From Stenotrophomonas terrae (GTDB lineage: Bacteria; Pseudomonadota; Gammaproteobacteria; Xanthomonadales; Xanthomonadaceae), in NCBI RefSeq assembly GCF_001431465.1, contig NZ_LDJJ01000033.1:1-64000 (forward strand): a stretch of 64,000 bases of DNA, written 5' to 3'. The notes under the pieces are model-generated. The model was not told the DNA's origin, ran no database searches, and saw only the letters and a program-made list of their open reading frames with translations. Below are positions 27,604 to 38,305 of the stretch, one piece after another (positions within the stretch are counted from its first letter, which is position 1; each line of letters begins with the position of its first letter). A program made the translations under genes and the position numbers.

Positions 27604-28455
27604 ATGACGAACTCCCCTGACTGGCTGCAGATCCACCACGGTCACGCTCCACTGATCGTCAGCTTTCCGCATACCGGCACCGATTTACCAGCCTCGCGCG
27701 TAGACCACTTCGTCTCACCCTGGCTGGCACGCCGCGACGCCGATTGGTGGGTGCACGAGCTCTACGCCTTCGCCAAGGCGCTGGGCGCCACCACGGTACG
27801 CACTGCAATCTCGCGCTCGCTGATCGACGTCAACCGCGATCCCTCCGGCGCCACGCTCTACCCCGGCCAGAACACCACCGGTCTGTGCCCGTTGACGACC
27901 TTCGACAACCAGCCGCTCTATCGTGCCGGCCTTGAACCCGATGACGCTGAAATCCAGTACCGGCGCCGGACCTGGTTCGATCCCTACCACGCCGCGCTGG
28001 ACAACGAAATCCAACGCCTGCGCGCGCAGCACGAAACCGTGGTGGTCTACGACGCGCATTCGATCCGCTCCTTGATCCCGCATCTTTTCGACGGTGAACT
28101 GCCGCAGTTCAATATCGGCAGTGCCGGCCCCAGCGGTGCGCCGGATACCTCCTGCGACAACGCACTCACCGACGTGGTCGAGAACCTGTGTGCGATGAGC
28201 GGCATGAGCCATGTCCGCAACGGCCGCTTCAAGGGCGGCTGGATCACCCGCCACTACAGCAACACCGCCAATGGTGTGCACACGCTGCAGATGGAGCTGG
28301 GCTGCCGCGGCTATATGCACGAACCCGCACCGGCGGACGTGAACGAGCACAGCTGGCCCACGCCCTACGACCCCGAACACGCCGCCCCCGTCCGCAACAC
28401 CTTGCAACAAGTGCTTGGCGCCTGCCTGGAATTTGCTACCCGGAGAAATGCATGA
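27604..28455 (+). CDS. hutG: N-formylglutamate deformylase
   Basis: The 283-aa N-formylglutamate amidohydrolase releases formate and glutamate, the last step of the five-step pathway and the partner of HutF. Family marks are [13 protein letters not shown] at residues about 18-30, [17 protein letters not shown] near 75 and [17 protein letters not shown] near 140. The C-terminal end is [16 protein letters not shown]. Its stop overlaps the hutU start (ATGA), showing translational coupling. Confidence 0.95.
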   Translation: MTNSPDWLQIHHGHAPLIVSFPHTGTDLPASRVDHFVSPWLARRDADWWVHELYAFAKALGATTVRTAISRSLIDVNRDPSGATLYPGQNTTGLCPLTTFDNQPLYRAGLEPDDAEIQYRRRTWFDPYHAALDNEIQRLRAQHETVVVYDAHSIRSLIPHLFDGELPQFNIGSAGPSGAPDTSCDNALTDVVENLCAMSGMSHVRNGRFKGGWITRHYSNTANGVHTLQMELGCRGYMHEPAPADVNEHSWPTPYDPEHAAPVRNTLQQVLGACLEFATRRNA

Positions 28456-30119
28456 CCCGTCACGACCCCACCCGCAATCCGCGCGCACCGCGCGGCAATA
28501 CGCTCAACTGCAAGTCCTGGCAGACCGAAGCGCCGTTCCGCATGCTGCAGAACAACCTTGATGCCGAGGTCGCCGAAGACCCGACGTCGCTGGTCGTCTA
28601 CGGCGGCATCGGCCGTGCCGCGCGCGACTGGGAAAGCTACGACAAGATCCTGGAAACGCTCAAGCGCCTGGACGACAACCAGACCTTGCTGGTGCAATCA
28701 GGCAAACCGGTCGGCGTGTTCCCCACCCATCCGGATGCGCCGCGCGTGCTGATCGCCAACTCCAACCTGGTGCCGCACTGGGCCAACTGGGAGCACTTCA
28801 ACGAGCTCGATAAGAAGGGCTTGATGATGTACGGGCAGATGACCGCCGGCAGCTGGATCTACATCGGCAGCCAGGGCATCGTCCAGGGCACCTACGAAAC
28901 CTTCGTCGAGATGGGCCGCCAGCACTTCGGTGGCAGCCTCACCGGCAAATGGATCCTCACTGCCGGCCTGGGCGGCATGGGCGGCGCCCAGCCATTGGCC
29001 GCGTCATTGGCGGGCGCCAGCAGCCTGACCATCGAATGCCGCCAGAGCAGCATCGACTTCCGCCTGCGTACCCGCTACGTCGACGAGCAGGCCAGCGACA
29101 TCGACGATGCGCTGGCACGCATCGCCAAGTACACAGCCAGCGGTGAAGCCAAGTCGATTGCCCTGCTCGGCAACGCCGCCGAAATTCTGCCGGAGCTGGT
29201 ACGCCGCGGCGTGCGACCGGACTGCGTCACCGACCAGACCAGCGCTCACGATCCGGTGCATGGCTATCTGCCGATCGGCTGGAGCGTGGAGCAGTGGCTG
29301 GCCGAGCAACAGGCCAATCCGGAAAAGGTCCGCGATGCCGCCAAGGCGGCCATGCGCGTGCATGTGGAGGCCATGCTTGCCTTCCACGCCGCCGGCATCC
29401 CGACCGTGGACTATGGCAACAACATCCGTCAGATGGCCTTCGACGAGGGCCTGAAAAACGCCTTCGATTTCCCCGGCTTCGTGCCCGCTTATGTCCGCCC
29501 GCTGTTCTGCCGTGGCATCGGCCCGTTCCGTTGGGTAGCGCTGAGCGGCGACCCGGAAGACATCTACAAGACCGACGCCAAGGTCAAGGAGATCATCGCC
29601 GATGATCCCAACCTGCACCGCTGGTTGGACATGGCCCGCGAACGCATCGCCTTCCAGGGCCTGCCGGCGCGCATCTGCTGGGTCGGCCTGGGCCTGCGCC
29701 ACAAGCTGGGCCTGGCCTTCAACGAAATGGTTCGCAATGGCGAACTGAGTGCACCGGTGGTGATCGGCCGCGACCATCTGGACAGCGGCAGCGTGGCTTC
29801 GCCCAACCGCGAGACCGAGTCCATGAAGGACGGCTCCGATGCGGTTTCCGATTGGCCGCTGCTCAACGCCATGCTCAATGTCGCCGGTGGCGCCACTTGG
29901 GTAAGCCTGCACCATGGCGGCGGCGTGGGCATGGGCTACTCGCAGCACTCCGGCGTGGTCATCGTCTGCGACGGCAGCGAGGCGGCAGACCAGCGTATCG
30001 CGCGCGTGCTGTGGAACGATCCAGGCACCGGTGTGATGCGCCACGCCGATGCCGGCTATGACATCGCCATCGATTGCGCCAAGGAAAAGAACCTGGACCT
30101 GCCCGGCATCACTGGCTGA
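28452..30119 (+). CDS. hutU: Urocanate hydratase
   Basis: The 555-aa NAD-dependent urocanase makes imidazolone propionate, the second step. The start at 28452 overlaps the hutG stop and gives the normal length. The N-terminus [20 protein letters not shown] is typical. The NAD-binding Rossmann stretch [17 protein letters not shown] is near residue 175. The conserved active-site stretch [19 protein letters not shown] is near 410, and [15 protein letters not shown] near the end. It is the last gene of the rightward hut unit. Confidence 0.97.
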   Translation: MTRHDPTRNPRAPRGNTLNCKSWQTEAPFRMLQNNLDAEVAEDPTSLVVYGGIGRAARDWESYDKILETLKRLDDNQTLLVQSGKPVGVFPTHPDAPRVLIANSNLVPHWANWEHFNELDKKGLMMYGQMTAGSWIYIGSQGIVQGTYETFVEMGRQHFGGSLTGKWILTAGLGGMGGAQPLAASLAGASSLTIECRQSSIDFRLRTRYVDEQASDIDDALARIAKYTASGEAKSIALLGNAAEILPELVRRGVRPDCVTDQTSAHDPVHGYLPIGWSVEQWLAEQQANPEKVRDAAKAAMRVHVEAMLAFHAAGIPTVDYGNNIRQMAFDEGLKNAFDFPGFVPAYVRPLFCRGIGPFRWVALSGDPEDIYKTDAKVKEIIADDPNLHRWLDMARERIAFQGLPARICWVGLGLRHKLGLAFNEMVRNGELSAPVVIGRDHLDSGSVASPNRETESMKDGSDAVSDWPLLNAMLNVAGGATWVSLHHGGGVGMGYSQHSGVVIVCDGSEAADQRIARVLWNDPGTGVMRHADAGYDIAIDCAKEKNLDLPGITG

Positions 30120-30144
30120 TTGGAATCACCGCAATTGCAGACAC

Positions 30145-30172
30145 AACGGGCAGGCATCGCGCCTGCCCGTTC
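30145..30172 (+). terminator. Terminator-like hairpin after hutU
   Basis: A perfect 11-bp stem (30145-30155 with 30161-30171, aacgggcaggc/gcctgcccgtt) with a five-base loop starts 25 bases past the hutU stop. The following T content is low (tctgcgtcc), so it may act mainly as a transcript end or stabiliser. Confidence 0.65.
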
Positions 30173-30212
30173 TGCGTCCTGCACTAGCGCAAAGGCTTGC
30201 GGGCCAGGACGC

Positions 30213-30632
30213 TCATGACCGGCTCCTCGTGAGCGCATAGCGGCCACCGCCAGTGACAACCAGCAACAGCAGGCCGCTGATGATGGACAGGTTTTTCAGG
30301 AACTGCAGCAGGTTCATCGCCCTGTCGGCACCTTGCATTGTCCAGAACGGATGGCCCATGCAACTGGCACACAGTACGAACACCGCAAGCAACAAGGCCA
30401 AGGGCCGCACCCAGAGACCCAGAATCAGGGCGATGCCCACGCCAAGCTCCATGGCCACAGAAACCGCTGCGGCCAGCTGTGGCACCGGCGCATGCAGGGA
30501 AGCCAGGTAGCCCACGGTTCCCTGAAAATCGTTCAACTTGCCAAAACCCGAATACATGAACATCACCATCATCACGATGCGTACGAACAGAATCATTCCA
30601 TCGCGGTTTCGTTCCACCAGCTTGTCCAACAT
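30213..30632 (-). CDS. DoxX-family membrane protein
   Basis: The 139-aa product has four hydrophobic helices and the DoxX pattern: ILFVRIVMMVMFMYSGFGKL (first helix), FQGTVGYLAS, then ELGVGIALILGLWVRPLALL and LNLLQ-type spacing before the last helix (NLSIISGLLLLVV). Members sit in the inner membrane; a general biochemical role is not established. The start at 30632 has GGGAG eight bases upstream. It is leftward, convergent with hutU. Confidence 0.85.
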   Translation of the reverse strand: MLDKLVERNRDGMILFVRIVMMVMFMYSGFGKLNDFQGTVGYLASLHAPVPQLAAAVSVAMELGVGIALILGLWVRPLALLLAVFVLCASCMGHPFWTMQGADRAMNLLQFLKNLSIISGLLLLVVTGGGRYALTRSRS

Positions 30633-31683
30633 GCCTTTGCTCCCAATTGCTGTACCACGTGGCGGCCTAAGGCCACCGTCCTTGAATGCACCCCTGCGCG
30701 CACCCTCCACTCCTTCCGTCACCTCAATAAAAACAATCTGCTGTTTAAGGTCGGCTTCAATTTCCTTGGTCGTAAAAGCATCGCTTGCTGGTCCTTCTAT
30801 GTATTGCTGCGTGGCGCCTTAAGTGCATCTGCACAGAACCTCTCCATCTGAGGCCCTGCACAGGCGCATGATGCCGCCATCGCTGATCGCCATGCATGAA
30901 TTGGCCAACCTCACACGCACCTCACAACACAACTGCACTGCGCAGCGTCCGCTCAAAGACAAACGTCATCTGCAGCTTGTTGCAGGCCATCAAGCACAAG
31001 CGATCGGCAGCGTCTTGATGCTTCCCAGACGCCGCAACAATTCACCACAGCTGCCGCATCTGTACCTGTGGTAGCGGGTGTACGGTCCAACCAGACAGCT
31101 GCTGCAAATTCGAGCCATCAGCTTTGCCGATGCGTGGAGTCACCGTTGATTGCGCATTGGCAACGTCATGACCTTGCGGCTGCGTTGAGCAAGGAGAGAT
31201 ATCCTTTCTCGGCGGTCCGCATCGCTTATAGAACGGCAACAACAGACAGATTGATGCTGCCCGCAAAACCACGCATCAAACAGCGAACAGACAAAGCCGA
31301 CTGCTATGCGCATGGAAGTAGCGCTGTGCATCGCTTCTGCGCCTACTTGCACAGGCGAACGATCCGAACGATCGGCCGCCTGTAGATGGCAGGATCACGG
31401 CGACCTCGATTGCCATGCCCGCGCCGATACTGGCCCGCAATTTACGAGCGCCGTCTATCAAGCATTGCCGCCCATATCGCAGAAGCACAGGAAACGTCCC
31501 AAACCCTGCGAATGACGCGCAACCGCCGCGGCCAGCCCCTATCCGCGCAAGGCCCGCCCTTCAGCTGAACAAGGCCGATCCTCATCTGCCAGTCCCATCG
31601 GTGTTACAGCCTGTAACCGGCCTCCACATTCTTCAAGCCGTACCCGCGTTAGAATCGGCCGGTAACCCACAATGAGATTTGCC
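30633..31683. other. 1.05-kb spacer between doxX and tssA
   Basis: No convincing gene is seen on either strand. Short open frames lack ribosome-binding sites and family resemblance. The composition is less GC-rich than the flanking genes. It marks the junction between the hut/doxX backbone and the T6SS locus and should hold the tssA promoter, but no clear sigma-54 or sigma-70 box could be assigned. Confidence 0.5.
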
Positions 31684-32748
31684 ATGCTGGATCAGGATGC
31701 CCTGCTGGCCCCGATTGCCGGACACGCTCCGACGGGTGAAGACCTGTCGTTCTCGTCCGAGTTTGATCGGATCATCGAAAACCGTCGTGCCGACGACCCG
31801 ACCCTGGATCAGGGCGCGTGGCAGACCGACATCAAATATGCCGACTGGGGCAGCGTGCTACGCGACTGCAACCAGCTGCTGCAGAGCCGCACCAAGGACC
31901 TGCGGTTGGCAGGTTGGTTGTGCGAGGCGGCGACGCAGCAGGAAGGCTTTCCCGGCCTGGCGGCCGGCTTCCGGGTCACCGCAGGGCTGTGCGAGCGCTA
32001 TTGGGATGACGTGCATCCTCTGGCACCTGATGGCGATTACGAGGAGCGGATCGGCAATCTGAGCTGGCTGCTGACCAACACCTCGCAATGGCTGCGTGCA
32101 ATTCCAATCACCTCCGCACCCCAGGGCCGCTTCAGCCTGGCCGATTTCGAGCATGCGCATGCAGGCAGCGGTGACCCCGCTGATGGCCGCCCCAGCCTGG
32201 AGTTGCTTGAAGCCGCACGCCGCAGTACCTCCCACGATGTCTATCGCCAGTTGGTCACCGCCCTGCCCGACTGCAGCCAGGCCTTGGATGAGCTACAGGC
32301 TGCGGTGGATAGCCGCCTCGGCATGGATGGTCCCAGCTTCAGTTCGGCACGTGAACAACTGGACCATCTGCAGCGCACTGTCCGTCGCTTCGCGCGCGAG
32401 GCAGGCATGTTGTTGGATGGCGAAGTGGAGGAGACCGCCGACGAGCAGGCCGACACCTTCTCCACCGCCGCTGCTGCGGTGACCGAACCGGCGTTCAACA
32501 CCGCAGCGCCTCGCGGCCCTGCAGGTGCCCCGACCAGCCGCAAGGAAGCGCTGGCACAGCTGCGCCAGGTAGCCGAATTCTTCCGCCGTACCGAGCCGCA
32601 CAGCCCGGTTGCCTATCTGGCCGAGAAGGCTGCCAGCTGGGGCGAAATGCCGCTGCATGTCTGGCTCAAGCGCGTGATCAAGGACCACACCACGCTGGAG
32701 CAGATGGAAGAAATGCTGGATGTGAAACAGGACAACGACGGGCTTTGA
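31684..32748 (+). CDS. tssA: Type VI secretion protein TssA (ImpA N-terminal family)
   Basis: The 354-aa product carries the ImpA N-terminal domain of TssA, which caps and guides sheath and tube assembly at the baseplate. The family opening is LLAPIAGHAPTGEDLSFSSE, then DWGSVLRDCNQLLQSRTKDL. An Ala-rich linker (about 250-285) separates it from a C-terminal segment, SPVAYLAEKAASWGEMPLHVW, matching short-type TssA. An ATG four codons earlier (31672) is possible. It is the only rightward T6SS gene here and ends inside a terminator shared with the convergent OmpA gene. Confidence 0.93.
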   Translation: MLDQDALLAPIAGHAPTGEDLSFSSEFDRIIENRRADDPTLDQGAWQTDIKYADWGSVLRDCNQLLQSRTKDLRLAGWLCEAATQQEGFPGLAAGFRVTAGLCERYWDDVHPLAPDGDYEERIGNLSWLLTNTSQWLRAIPITSAPQGRFSLADFEHAHAGSGDPADGRPSLELLEAARRSTSHDVYRQLVTALPDCSQALDELQAAVDSRLGMDGPSFSSAREQLDHLQRTVRRFAREAGMLLDGEVEETADEQADTFSTAAAAVTEPAFNTAAPRGPAGAPTSRKEALAQLRQVAEFFRRTEPHSPVAYLAEKAASWGEMPLHVWLKRVIKDHTTLEQMEEMLDVKQDNDGL

Positions 32749-32763
32749 GCCCGTCGTTTTTCT
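32734..32763. terminator. Terminator overlapping the tssA stop codon
   Basis: A 10-bp stem (32734-32743 with 32749-32758, aacgacgggc/gcccgtcgtt) has the tssA stop codon in and beside its loop and is followed by ttttct. It lies between convergent tssA and the OmpA gene and may work in both directions. Confidence 0.85.
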
Positions 32764-32784
32764 AGCCGCAACGGAATACTGCGG

Positions 32785-33576
32785 TTACTGGATCTTGAAC
32801 TCGATACGGCGGTTGCGGGCGCGACCGTCGTTGCTGGTGTTGTCCGCCACCGGCTCATCCGGCCCCTTGCCAAGCACATCCATATGCGTGCTGGGAATGC
32901 CCTTGGCCATCATGTAGCTCTTCACCGCTGCAGCACGCGCATGGCTCAAGGAGAGGTTGGACTCGCGCTGGCCGACATTGTCGGTATGGCCGATGATCAG
33001 GAAGCGACTGTCAGGCATCTGCGCCATCTTGGCGACCATCTCATCGAGGATGCTCATGCCGAATGGCGTCAGCTTGGCACTGCCACTCTGGAACTCGATG
33101 ATGCGGTTGGCCAGCGTCTGGTCGAGCACACCCTGCTGCGAACCAACCTTCAACGCATTGCTGACCGTATAGCTGGTGTTGCTGGCCAGGCTCAGATCGC
33201 TGGCTACCTGCTGGCGCAGAGCCTCATTGGCGACTTCACCCGTCACCCGCACCGACTGCCCATTGACCTCCAGCTTGCCGGGCGACACGCGCTTCAAACC
33301 GGTGTTGATCATCCCGGCCACGTAGTCGCCCCAGTTGGGCGGCGTGGCAATGCTCTCCACCTGGATGCGGTCAACCACACGTTCGGCACCGTAGACCGCA
33401 CGCAGGTTGCCCAGCAGCTTGGCCTTGGTGGCCTGATCGGGGACCACACCTTCGATCACCACCGGCCGCTCGGCCGCGGGTACGTTGGCCGCCGGAGCTG
33501 GGGCAGCAGTCTGCGCGAAGGCTGGCGCAACCGCCAACAACAGCGTGGCGAGATAAGTAACTTTGGACAAATGCAT
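32785..33576 (-). CDS. T6SS-associated OmpA-family protein with BON-like region (TagN-like)
   Basis: The 263-aa product has a signal peptide (cleavage after AFAQ, about residue 22). A BON-like region follows at about 35-150 (DQATKAKLLGNLRAVYGAER, then KLEVNGQSVRVTGEVANEAL). The C-terminal OmpA domain has FLIIGHTDNVGQRESNLSLS and ends with ARNRRIEFKI, the peptidoglycan-binding pattern. It is the last gene of the leftward PAAR-TssM-TagF block, two bases from tagF. That placement suggests it ties the secretion apparatus to the wall, as proposed for TagN/TagL proteins. Confidence 0.85.
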   Translation of the reverse strand: MHLSKVTYLATLLLAVAPAFAQTAAPAPAANVPAAERPVVIEGVVPDQATKAKLLGNLRAVYGAERVVDRIQVESIATPPNWGDYVAGMINTGLKRVSPGKLEVNGQSVRVTGEVANEALRQQVASDLSLASNTSYTVSNALKVGSQQGVLDQTLANRIIEFQSGSAKLTPFGMSILDEMVAKMAQMPDSRFLIIGHTDNVGQRESNLSLSHARAAAVKSYMMAKGIPSTHMDVLGKGPDEPVADNTSNDGRARNRRIEFKIQ

Positions 33577-33578
33577 CG

Positions 33579-34562
33579 TCAGGTTCCCAGGAAGGTCTCG
33601 CCAAACAGCCGACGCGCGGTGACCAATGCAAGATCGTCACGCTCAAGGAAGCTGCCGAAGCGGTTCAAGTTGTAATCGCCGTGCAGGTAGTCATCCACCC
33701 ACTCCGAATGCTGCAGGTGGATCAGGTAGTCGCCTGCTTCTGACGGATCCAGGGCCGCGCGCAGCACCATACGGTCGGCGCCGTTGAAGCCGATCACCAT
33801 ATTGGGCTTGGCATCGTTGCGGATCAGCACCGCCAGCTCGAAGTCGCCACGGCTGACGAAGCTGGAAATCAGATCCAGCCAGAACGCCGCCACCAGCGGC
33901 CGGTAGGCCGGATCGCGCACCAGCGGCAGTACGAGTGCCTTGTCGATATTCACTTCGCCGCCGCTCAGCACGGGCTGCAGCAGCAGGCCCAACGCCGGCA
34001 ATACCTGCCGCAATGCCACATCGCCATGCCCGGCCTCGCGCAGGCGCTGCTCGAAACTGGCGATGGTGGTGCTTTCCAGGAAGTCATGGAAACTGGCGTT
34101 GTAGTCCGCCGGATCGGTGCTGATGCTGAAGCGCGCGTCGGCAAGCTGGCTCAATGCCTGGGTGGCATCGGCGTCCTCATTGGCTTGCCGCGCCAACCGT
34201 GCCAGCCCGGACCAGGCGTTGGACAGTGCCAACGGGCTGCGGCCAATGAAAGGCAACGGCTCCGGCGCTTCCAGACGCAATGCGGACAACAGCGGAAAGC
34301 GCCGTTCCGATGCATCGCGGCTGGCAAGGAAATGGCCGCAGACCAGCATCTTGCTGCGCGATCCGAGAAACGCGTAGTTGATCTCCGGCGCCTCGTCGTA
34401 ACGCTGCTTCCAATCGGGGCTTTGGCTCAGCAGTTCCAGTGATTCACCGGCCCAGCGGTCCAGCCAACCCAGCAATTGGTGGTTGTCGGCAGCGCGCACG
34501 AAGTCGCCACGCGAGGGCACCTTTCCGAAATAGGAAACCCCTGCACTGACCACGCGGTTCAT
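33579..34562 (-). CDS. tagF: Type VI secretion-associated protein TagF
   Basis: The 327-aa product shows the TagF opening VSYFGKVPSRGDFVRA and a mixed alpha/beta domain (FLGSRSKMLVCGHFLASRD). TagF is a post-translational negative regulator of T6SS in Pseudomonas and Agrobacterium. Here it is a separate gene without a PppA phosphatase fusion. The start at 34562 overlaps the tssM stop by three bases (ATGA), so translation is coupled to tssM. Confidence 0.92.
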   Translation of the reverse strand: MNRVVSAGVSYFGKVPSRGDFVRAADNHQLLGWLDRWAGESLELLSQSPDWKQRYDEAPEINYAFLGSRSKMLVCGHFLASRDASERRFPLLSALRLEAPEPLPFIGRSPLALSNAWSGLARLARQANEDADATQALSQLADARFSISTDPADYNASFHDFLESTTIASFEQRLREAGHGDVALRQVLPALGLLLQPVLSGGEVNIDKALVLPLVRDPAYRPLVAAFWLDLISSFVSRGDFELAVLIRNDAKPNMVIGFNGADRMVLRAALDPSEAGDYLIHLQHSEWVDDYLHGDYNLNRFGSFLERDDLALVTARRLFGETFLGT

Positions 34563-37500
34563 CGGCCACCTCCCGCTGCCTGCTGCGTCGCCGCAGGTGT
34601 GGCTGCAGGTGCTACTGCAGGCGCAGCCACCGGCGCGGCAGTAGCCGCGGCCACCGGAGCGCCGCCTGCCACCTTCTCCGGCAACTGCAGGCCGCGCTGC
34701 CAATCGCTGCCATCGGAGCCGGCACCGGCACGGCGCACAACCCGCATTTCCACCGTTACCGCGACGCCATTGCCTTCCCAGGTGATGCGGCTGGAATCAT
34801 CAAGACGCTCGTACTGGCCTTCGGACATCAAGCGCTTGAAGCCATTGGAGCCCGGCGCATTGAACACCTCCACAGTGCGCCCATCGCCGGTCACTGCCGA
34901 GATCTTCACCCCGGGGATCTGCCCGGCGTTCGGGTACTGCATGGTGGTCCACTGCGGCGGCGTGTTGCGGTAGCGCAGCTGCTGGCCATCGATCTCGATG
35001 GTGTATTCCACCGCACCAGTAGCCGGCGATGGCAACAGTTCGAAGATGGTGGTGTCCTGGGCAACACCGGCGGCAGCGCCGCTCACCCAGTTGCCGTAGT
35101 TGGCAACCAGCTCTGCCGACAGATTGACGCCGATCCCAGCCCAACGCCGCGCTTCCAGCAAGGGGCCGCGCTGGATGACCAAGGCCCCCATCGCATCCTT
35201 GTTGAAGTTGGCGATGCTGCCGCTGGCGCCGAAAATGGCACCGATGTCGCTGGCGGCCGCATCCACGTCCGAGTTCAGGTTGAACGGATACTGCTGGCCG
35301 ATGCGTGCCTTGAACGGATCATAGACCTGCGCTTTCCAGCTCTTGTTGACTTCGTCTTCGGTAGGCGGCACCAGGGCGGCAAACGTCTGCGTCAGCGGCC
35401 GCAGCAACAAGGGCCGCAGTGCTTCGCGCTGCTTTTCATCCAGGCCGTTCAGCACCTGCTCGTCCACCAGCGCCAAGGCGACGCTCAACTCGGAGCCTTC
35501 ATTGCTGAAGGTGTCCTGCATCAGCTTGCGTGCACCTACGCCAACATCGCCCTGCGACTTGATGGCGTTCAAGCGCGCCCGCAGCTTGCCCAGCGTCTCG
35601 AAGTAAGCGGCAATCACCGCCGGCTGGTCGCCGCGCGGCATGGTCAAGCGCGCAATGCCCTCAAACGCCTTGCCAATCGGTCCTACCGGCGCAGCGGCTG
35701 CCGCAGCGGCCGGATCCTTGCGCAGGATGGTGCGCTGGAACCAGGCCACGAAGCCCTTGCCAGATTTGCTGGAACGCGCCTGTGCGGGCGGATTGTCCCA
35801 GATGGTCTCTTCGTTGATCTTCTCCAGCAAGGTACGCAGCGGCGAGTTGCCGGCGTCACCCAGGCGGTTGATGCGCGCGGTGGCTTCATCAAACGTATTG
35901 AACTCGGCAATGCTCAGGCCCTGCACGAACTTGCCCCACTCACGCGCGTATTCCTGCTTGTACAAGGTGACAAGCTCACGCGAGACGTGCTCCGGGCTAC
36001 CCGCCAGCGACAGATCACTCTGCTCGGTAGTGCCCAGCACCCAGTCGGTAGTGCTCAGCTGGGTATTGGCCGCTTCCTTGATGGCGTCCTGCACATAGTC
36101 TTCCCAGGCCTTGCGACTGAACGCACCGGAGATGGCATAGCTGCCGTTGATCAGGCGCGCATTGCGCTCCTCACCTACCAGCCCGTCGACGGTTACCGTT
36201 CCGAAGCGCGCGCCAGCACGTGCCTTGATCTGTGCGAATACGCGTTCCATCGCCGGCTGGCCCTTCATCACCTGCGACAGCGCCTGGCGCGAATCGGTGA
36301 CCAGGGTGACCTTGTTCTGCACCTGCGGCCAGCCCGACTTGCCAGCCTGCGCCACGTAGAACGTCATCAACTTCTCGGCAGCCCGCACCATTTCCTCGCG
36401 GCTCATCTGGCCACGGTTGGCCTCCAGCCAGCTGCGCCAGAACAGCGTCAGCTGCTGCGACAGATGTGCACCTTCCACGTACTTGGGATTGCCCAGCATC
36501 AAATAGGTCTTGAGCGCGTTGTACGCATCGTTGGTGCTAGTGGGCGACGCGTTCTGATACAGCGTCTCGCTTTCCGCTGCCGTGGCGTTGGCCTGGCCGA
36601 GCTTGTCGCGTTCGGCAACCACCTGACCAAGATAATTCTCAAGATTGGAGACAGTCGGCGCCAGCATCACCTGCTGCAAGCCATGGTTGTACTCGCGCAA
36701 CAGCTTCTCGCGGATCGCATCGCCCTGATACAGGCCAAGGCTGGTGGTGATGCCACCGTCCTTCTTGTAACGGTCCAGCTGCTCCATCCGGTCCTGCAAC
36801 AGCAGCAACGCGTCCACCCGCGATTTCAGGTCCATGCGGTCCTTCTGGATGCGCACGGCCTGGTCGAGATCCTTGGTGGCGTTGGCCACCAGCTGCGCAT
36901 TGGTCGTATACGACCAGGTCCACAGGCCCAGGCCCAGCGCCAGCACACCCACCGCGCCAAGGAACACGCCATAACGCAGGCGATTCTGGTGCGGGCTTGC
37001 GTACTGCCGCACCAGCCCGCGGTCGGCGAAGATCACCTTGCGGAACAAATCCTTGAGGAAAAACGCGGTCTGCCCGCTCGGTGCCTCGTCCACATTGGAG
37101 CCGCGTTGCAAGCCAAACTGGCGGCCAACGCGCTCGGACGCATGATGCACCGAGCGCCCTTCCTGCAGCGCGCTGCTGAAATAGAAACCACGGAACACCG
37201 GCTTGAACTGGTACGGGTTGTCTTCAAACAACGTGGCAATGAAGGTGCGCAAGGCCGGCTTGATGCCGACAAACTCCAATGGCAGCGACAGCAGCCCCGG
37301 CGATACATCGCGCCCGCGCTGCATTGCCATATGAGTCAAGCTCATTTCCTTGATGCCTTCGGCCAGCTCATCAAAGTGCGTATCGAAGGCAGTCAGCGCA
37401 TCGCTCTGCTGCTGCACGTCCGCCGGCAAGGTGGCGCCCCACACGTTCTCGCGTTCGCCCGGATCAAGGTTGCCAAAGAATTCACTGAAGCCTGCAATGA

Positions 37501-38290
37501 GATCGGCCTTGGTGAACAGCACGTACACCGGCGCGAACACTTCCAGCTGCTCGGTGACCTCCTGCACGCGCTGGCGCAGGTTCTTGGCCAGCTCCATCGC
37601 AAATTCCGGCTTGCTGCCAGACAACTCGGCAATGCTGACCGCGATGATCACACCGTTGATGGGTGCACGTGGACGATTCTTCTTCAACAAGCCCAGGAAG
37701 GTGAGCCATTCCATGCGGTCTTCGGTACTTACCGAATAGCGACCGGCCGTATCCAGCACGATGCCATTGGTAGTGAAATACCAATCGCAGTTACGGGTGC
37801 CGCCAATGCCCTGGATAACGTTGCTGCGGTTGTCCTCGAACGGGAACTGCAGGCCCGAGTTGAGGATGGCCGTGCTCTTGCCTGCCGCAGGGTTGCCGAT
37901 GATCACGTACCACGGCAACTCGTAAAGCGCAGCATTGCCCTTGAGCATGCCCATTCGCGACGACTTGATCTGCTTCACCGCATCCAGCATGCGTTTGCGC
38001 AAGGCCTCGGTGTCGGCGCGTTGCGAGGGCTGCGCATTGGCCACGGCCTTGTCCGCTTCGCCCTGCACCATCGCCTCGACGCGCCGTGCTGCCCGCCGCG
38101 CCATGATCCGCTTGATGATCCAGACGATCAGCGCAACCACCAACAACGCCGCCAGTACGATTGCCGCCCAGATGCCAATCTGCCTGGCCTCCGCCTCGCC
38201 ATACTTGGCCAGCCCAGCGGCGCCGATAAGACCAATCACCATCCATAGGCGATAGTCGCGCAGGTAGTAGCTGAAATTGCTCAAACTCAT
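34559..38290 (-). CDS. tssM: Type VI secretion membrane protein TssM (IcmF)
   Basis: The 1243-aa product is the inner-membrane core of the T6SS membrane complex. Two N-terminal helices (about residues 14-28 and 40-58) are followed by a cytoplasmic GTPase-like domain with an intact Walker A, GNPAAGKS, at 132-139. A third helix (GVFLGAVGVLALGLGLWTW) precedes the large periplasmic domain, which ends with the TssM C-terminal beta region (ITWEGNGVAVTVEMRVVR) and an Ala/Pro tail of about 35 residues. It lies 15 bases after the ketosynthase-like gene and overlaps tagF. Confidence 0.97.
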   Translation of the reverse strand: MSLSNFSYYLRDYRLWMVIGLIGAAGLAKYGEAEARQIGIWAAIVLAALLVVALIVWIIKRIMARRAARRVEAMVQGEADKAVANAQPSQRADTEALRKRMLDAVKQIKSSRMGMLKGNAALYELPWYVIIGNPAAGKSTAILNSGLQFPFEDNRSNVIQGIGGTRNCDWYFTTNGIVLDTAGRYSVSTEDRMEWLTFLGLLKKNRPRAPINGVIIAVSIAELSGSKPEFAMELAKNLRQRVQEVTEQLEVFAPVYVLFTKADLIAGFSEFFGNLDPGERENVWGATLPADVQQQSDALTAFDTHFDELAEGIKEMSLTHMAMQRGRDVSPGLLSLPLEFVGIKPALRTFIATLFEDNPYQFKPVFRGFYFSSALQEGRSVHHASERVGRQFGLQRGSNVDEAPSGQTAFFLKDLFRKVIFADRGLVRQYASPHQNRLRYGVFLGAVGVLALGLGLWTWSYTTNAQLVANATKDLDQAVRIQKDRMDLKSRVDALLLLQDRMEQLDRYKKDGGITTSLGLYQGDAIREKLLREYNHGLQQVMLAPTVSNLENYLGQVVAERDKLGQANATAAESETLYQNASPTSTNDAYNALKTYLMLGNPKYVEGAHLSQQLTLFWRSWLEANRGQMSREEMVRAAEKLMTFYVAQAGKSGWPQVQNKVTLVTDSRQALSQVMKGQPAMERVFAQIKARAGARFGTVTVDGLVGEERNARLINGSYAISGAFSRKAWEDYVQDAIKEAANTQLSTTDWVLGTTEQSDLSLAGSPEHVSRELVTLYKQEYAREWGKFVQGLSIAEFNTFDEATARINRLGDAGNSPLRTLLEKINEETIWDNPPAQARSSKSGKGFVAWFQRTILRKDPAAAAAAAPVGPIGKAFEGIARLTMPRGDQPAVIAAYFETLGKLRARLNAIKSQGDVGVGARKLMQDTFSNEGSELSVALALVDEQVLNGLDEKQREALRPLLLRPLTQTFAALVPPTEDEVNKSWKAQVYDPFKARIGQQYPFNLNSDVDAAASDIGAIFGASGSIANFNKDAMGALVIQRGPLLEARRWAGIGVNLSAELVANYGNWVSGAAAGVAQDTTIFELLPSPATGAVEYTIEIDGQQLRYRNTPPQWTTMQYPNAGQIPGVKISAVTGDGRTVEVFNAPGSNGFKRLMSEGQYERLDDSSRITWEGNGVAVTVEMRVVRRAGAGSDGSDWQRGLQLPEKVAGGAPVAAATAAPVAAPAVAPAATPAATQQAAGGGR

Positions 38291-38305
38291 GCAGGAATCC
38301 AGGGT

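Noticed and set aside
31306-31515. Possible IS3-type transposase fragment (DTGPQFTSAVYQALP) upstream of tssA
   Set aside because: Only about 15 residues resemble the integrase motif and no flanking transposase sequence is recognisable; chance similarity is likely.
35987-38248. 753-codon open frame on the plus strand opposite tssM
   Set aside because: It is fully antisense to an unmistakable TssM, has no ribosome-binding site or recognisable domain, and is explained by high third-position GC of the real gene.
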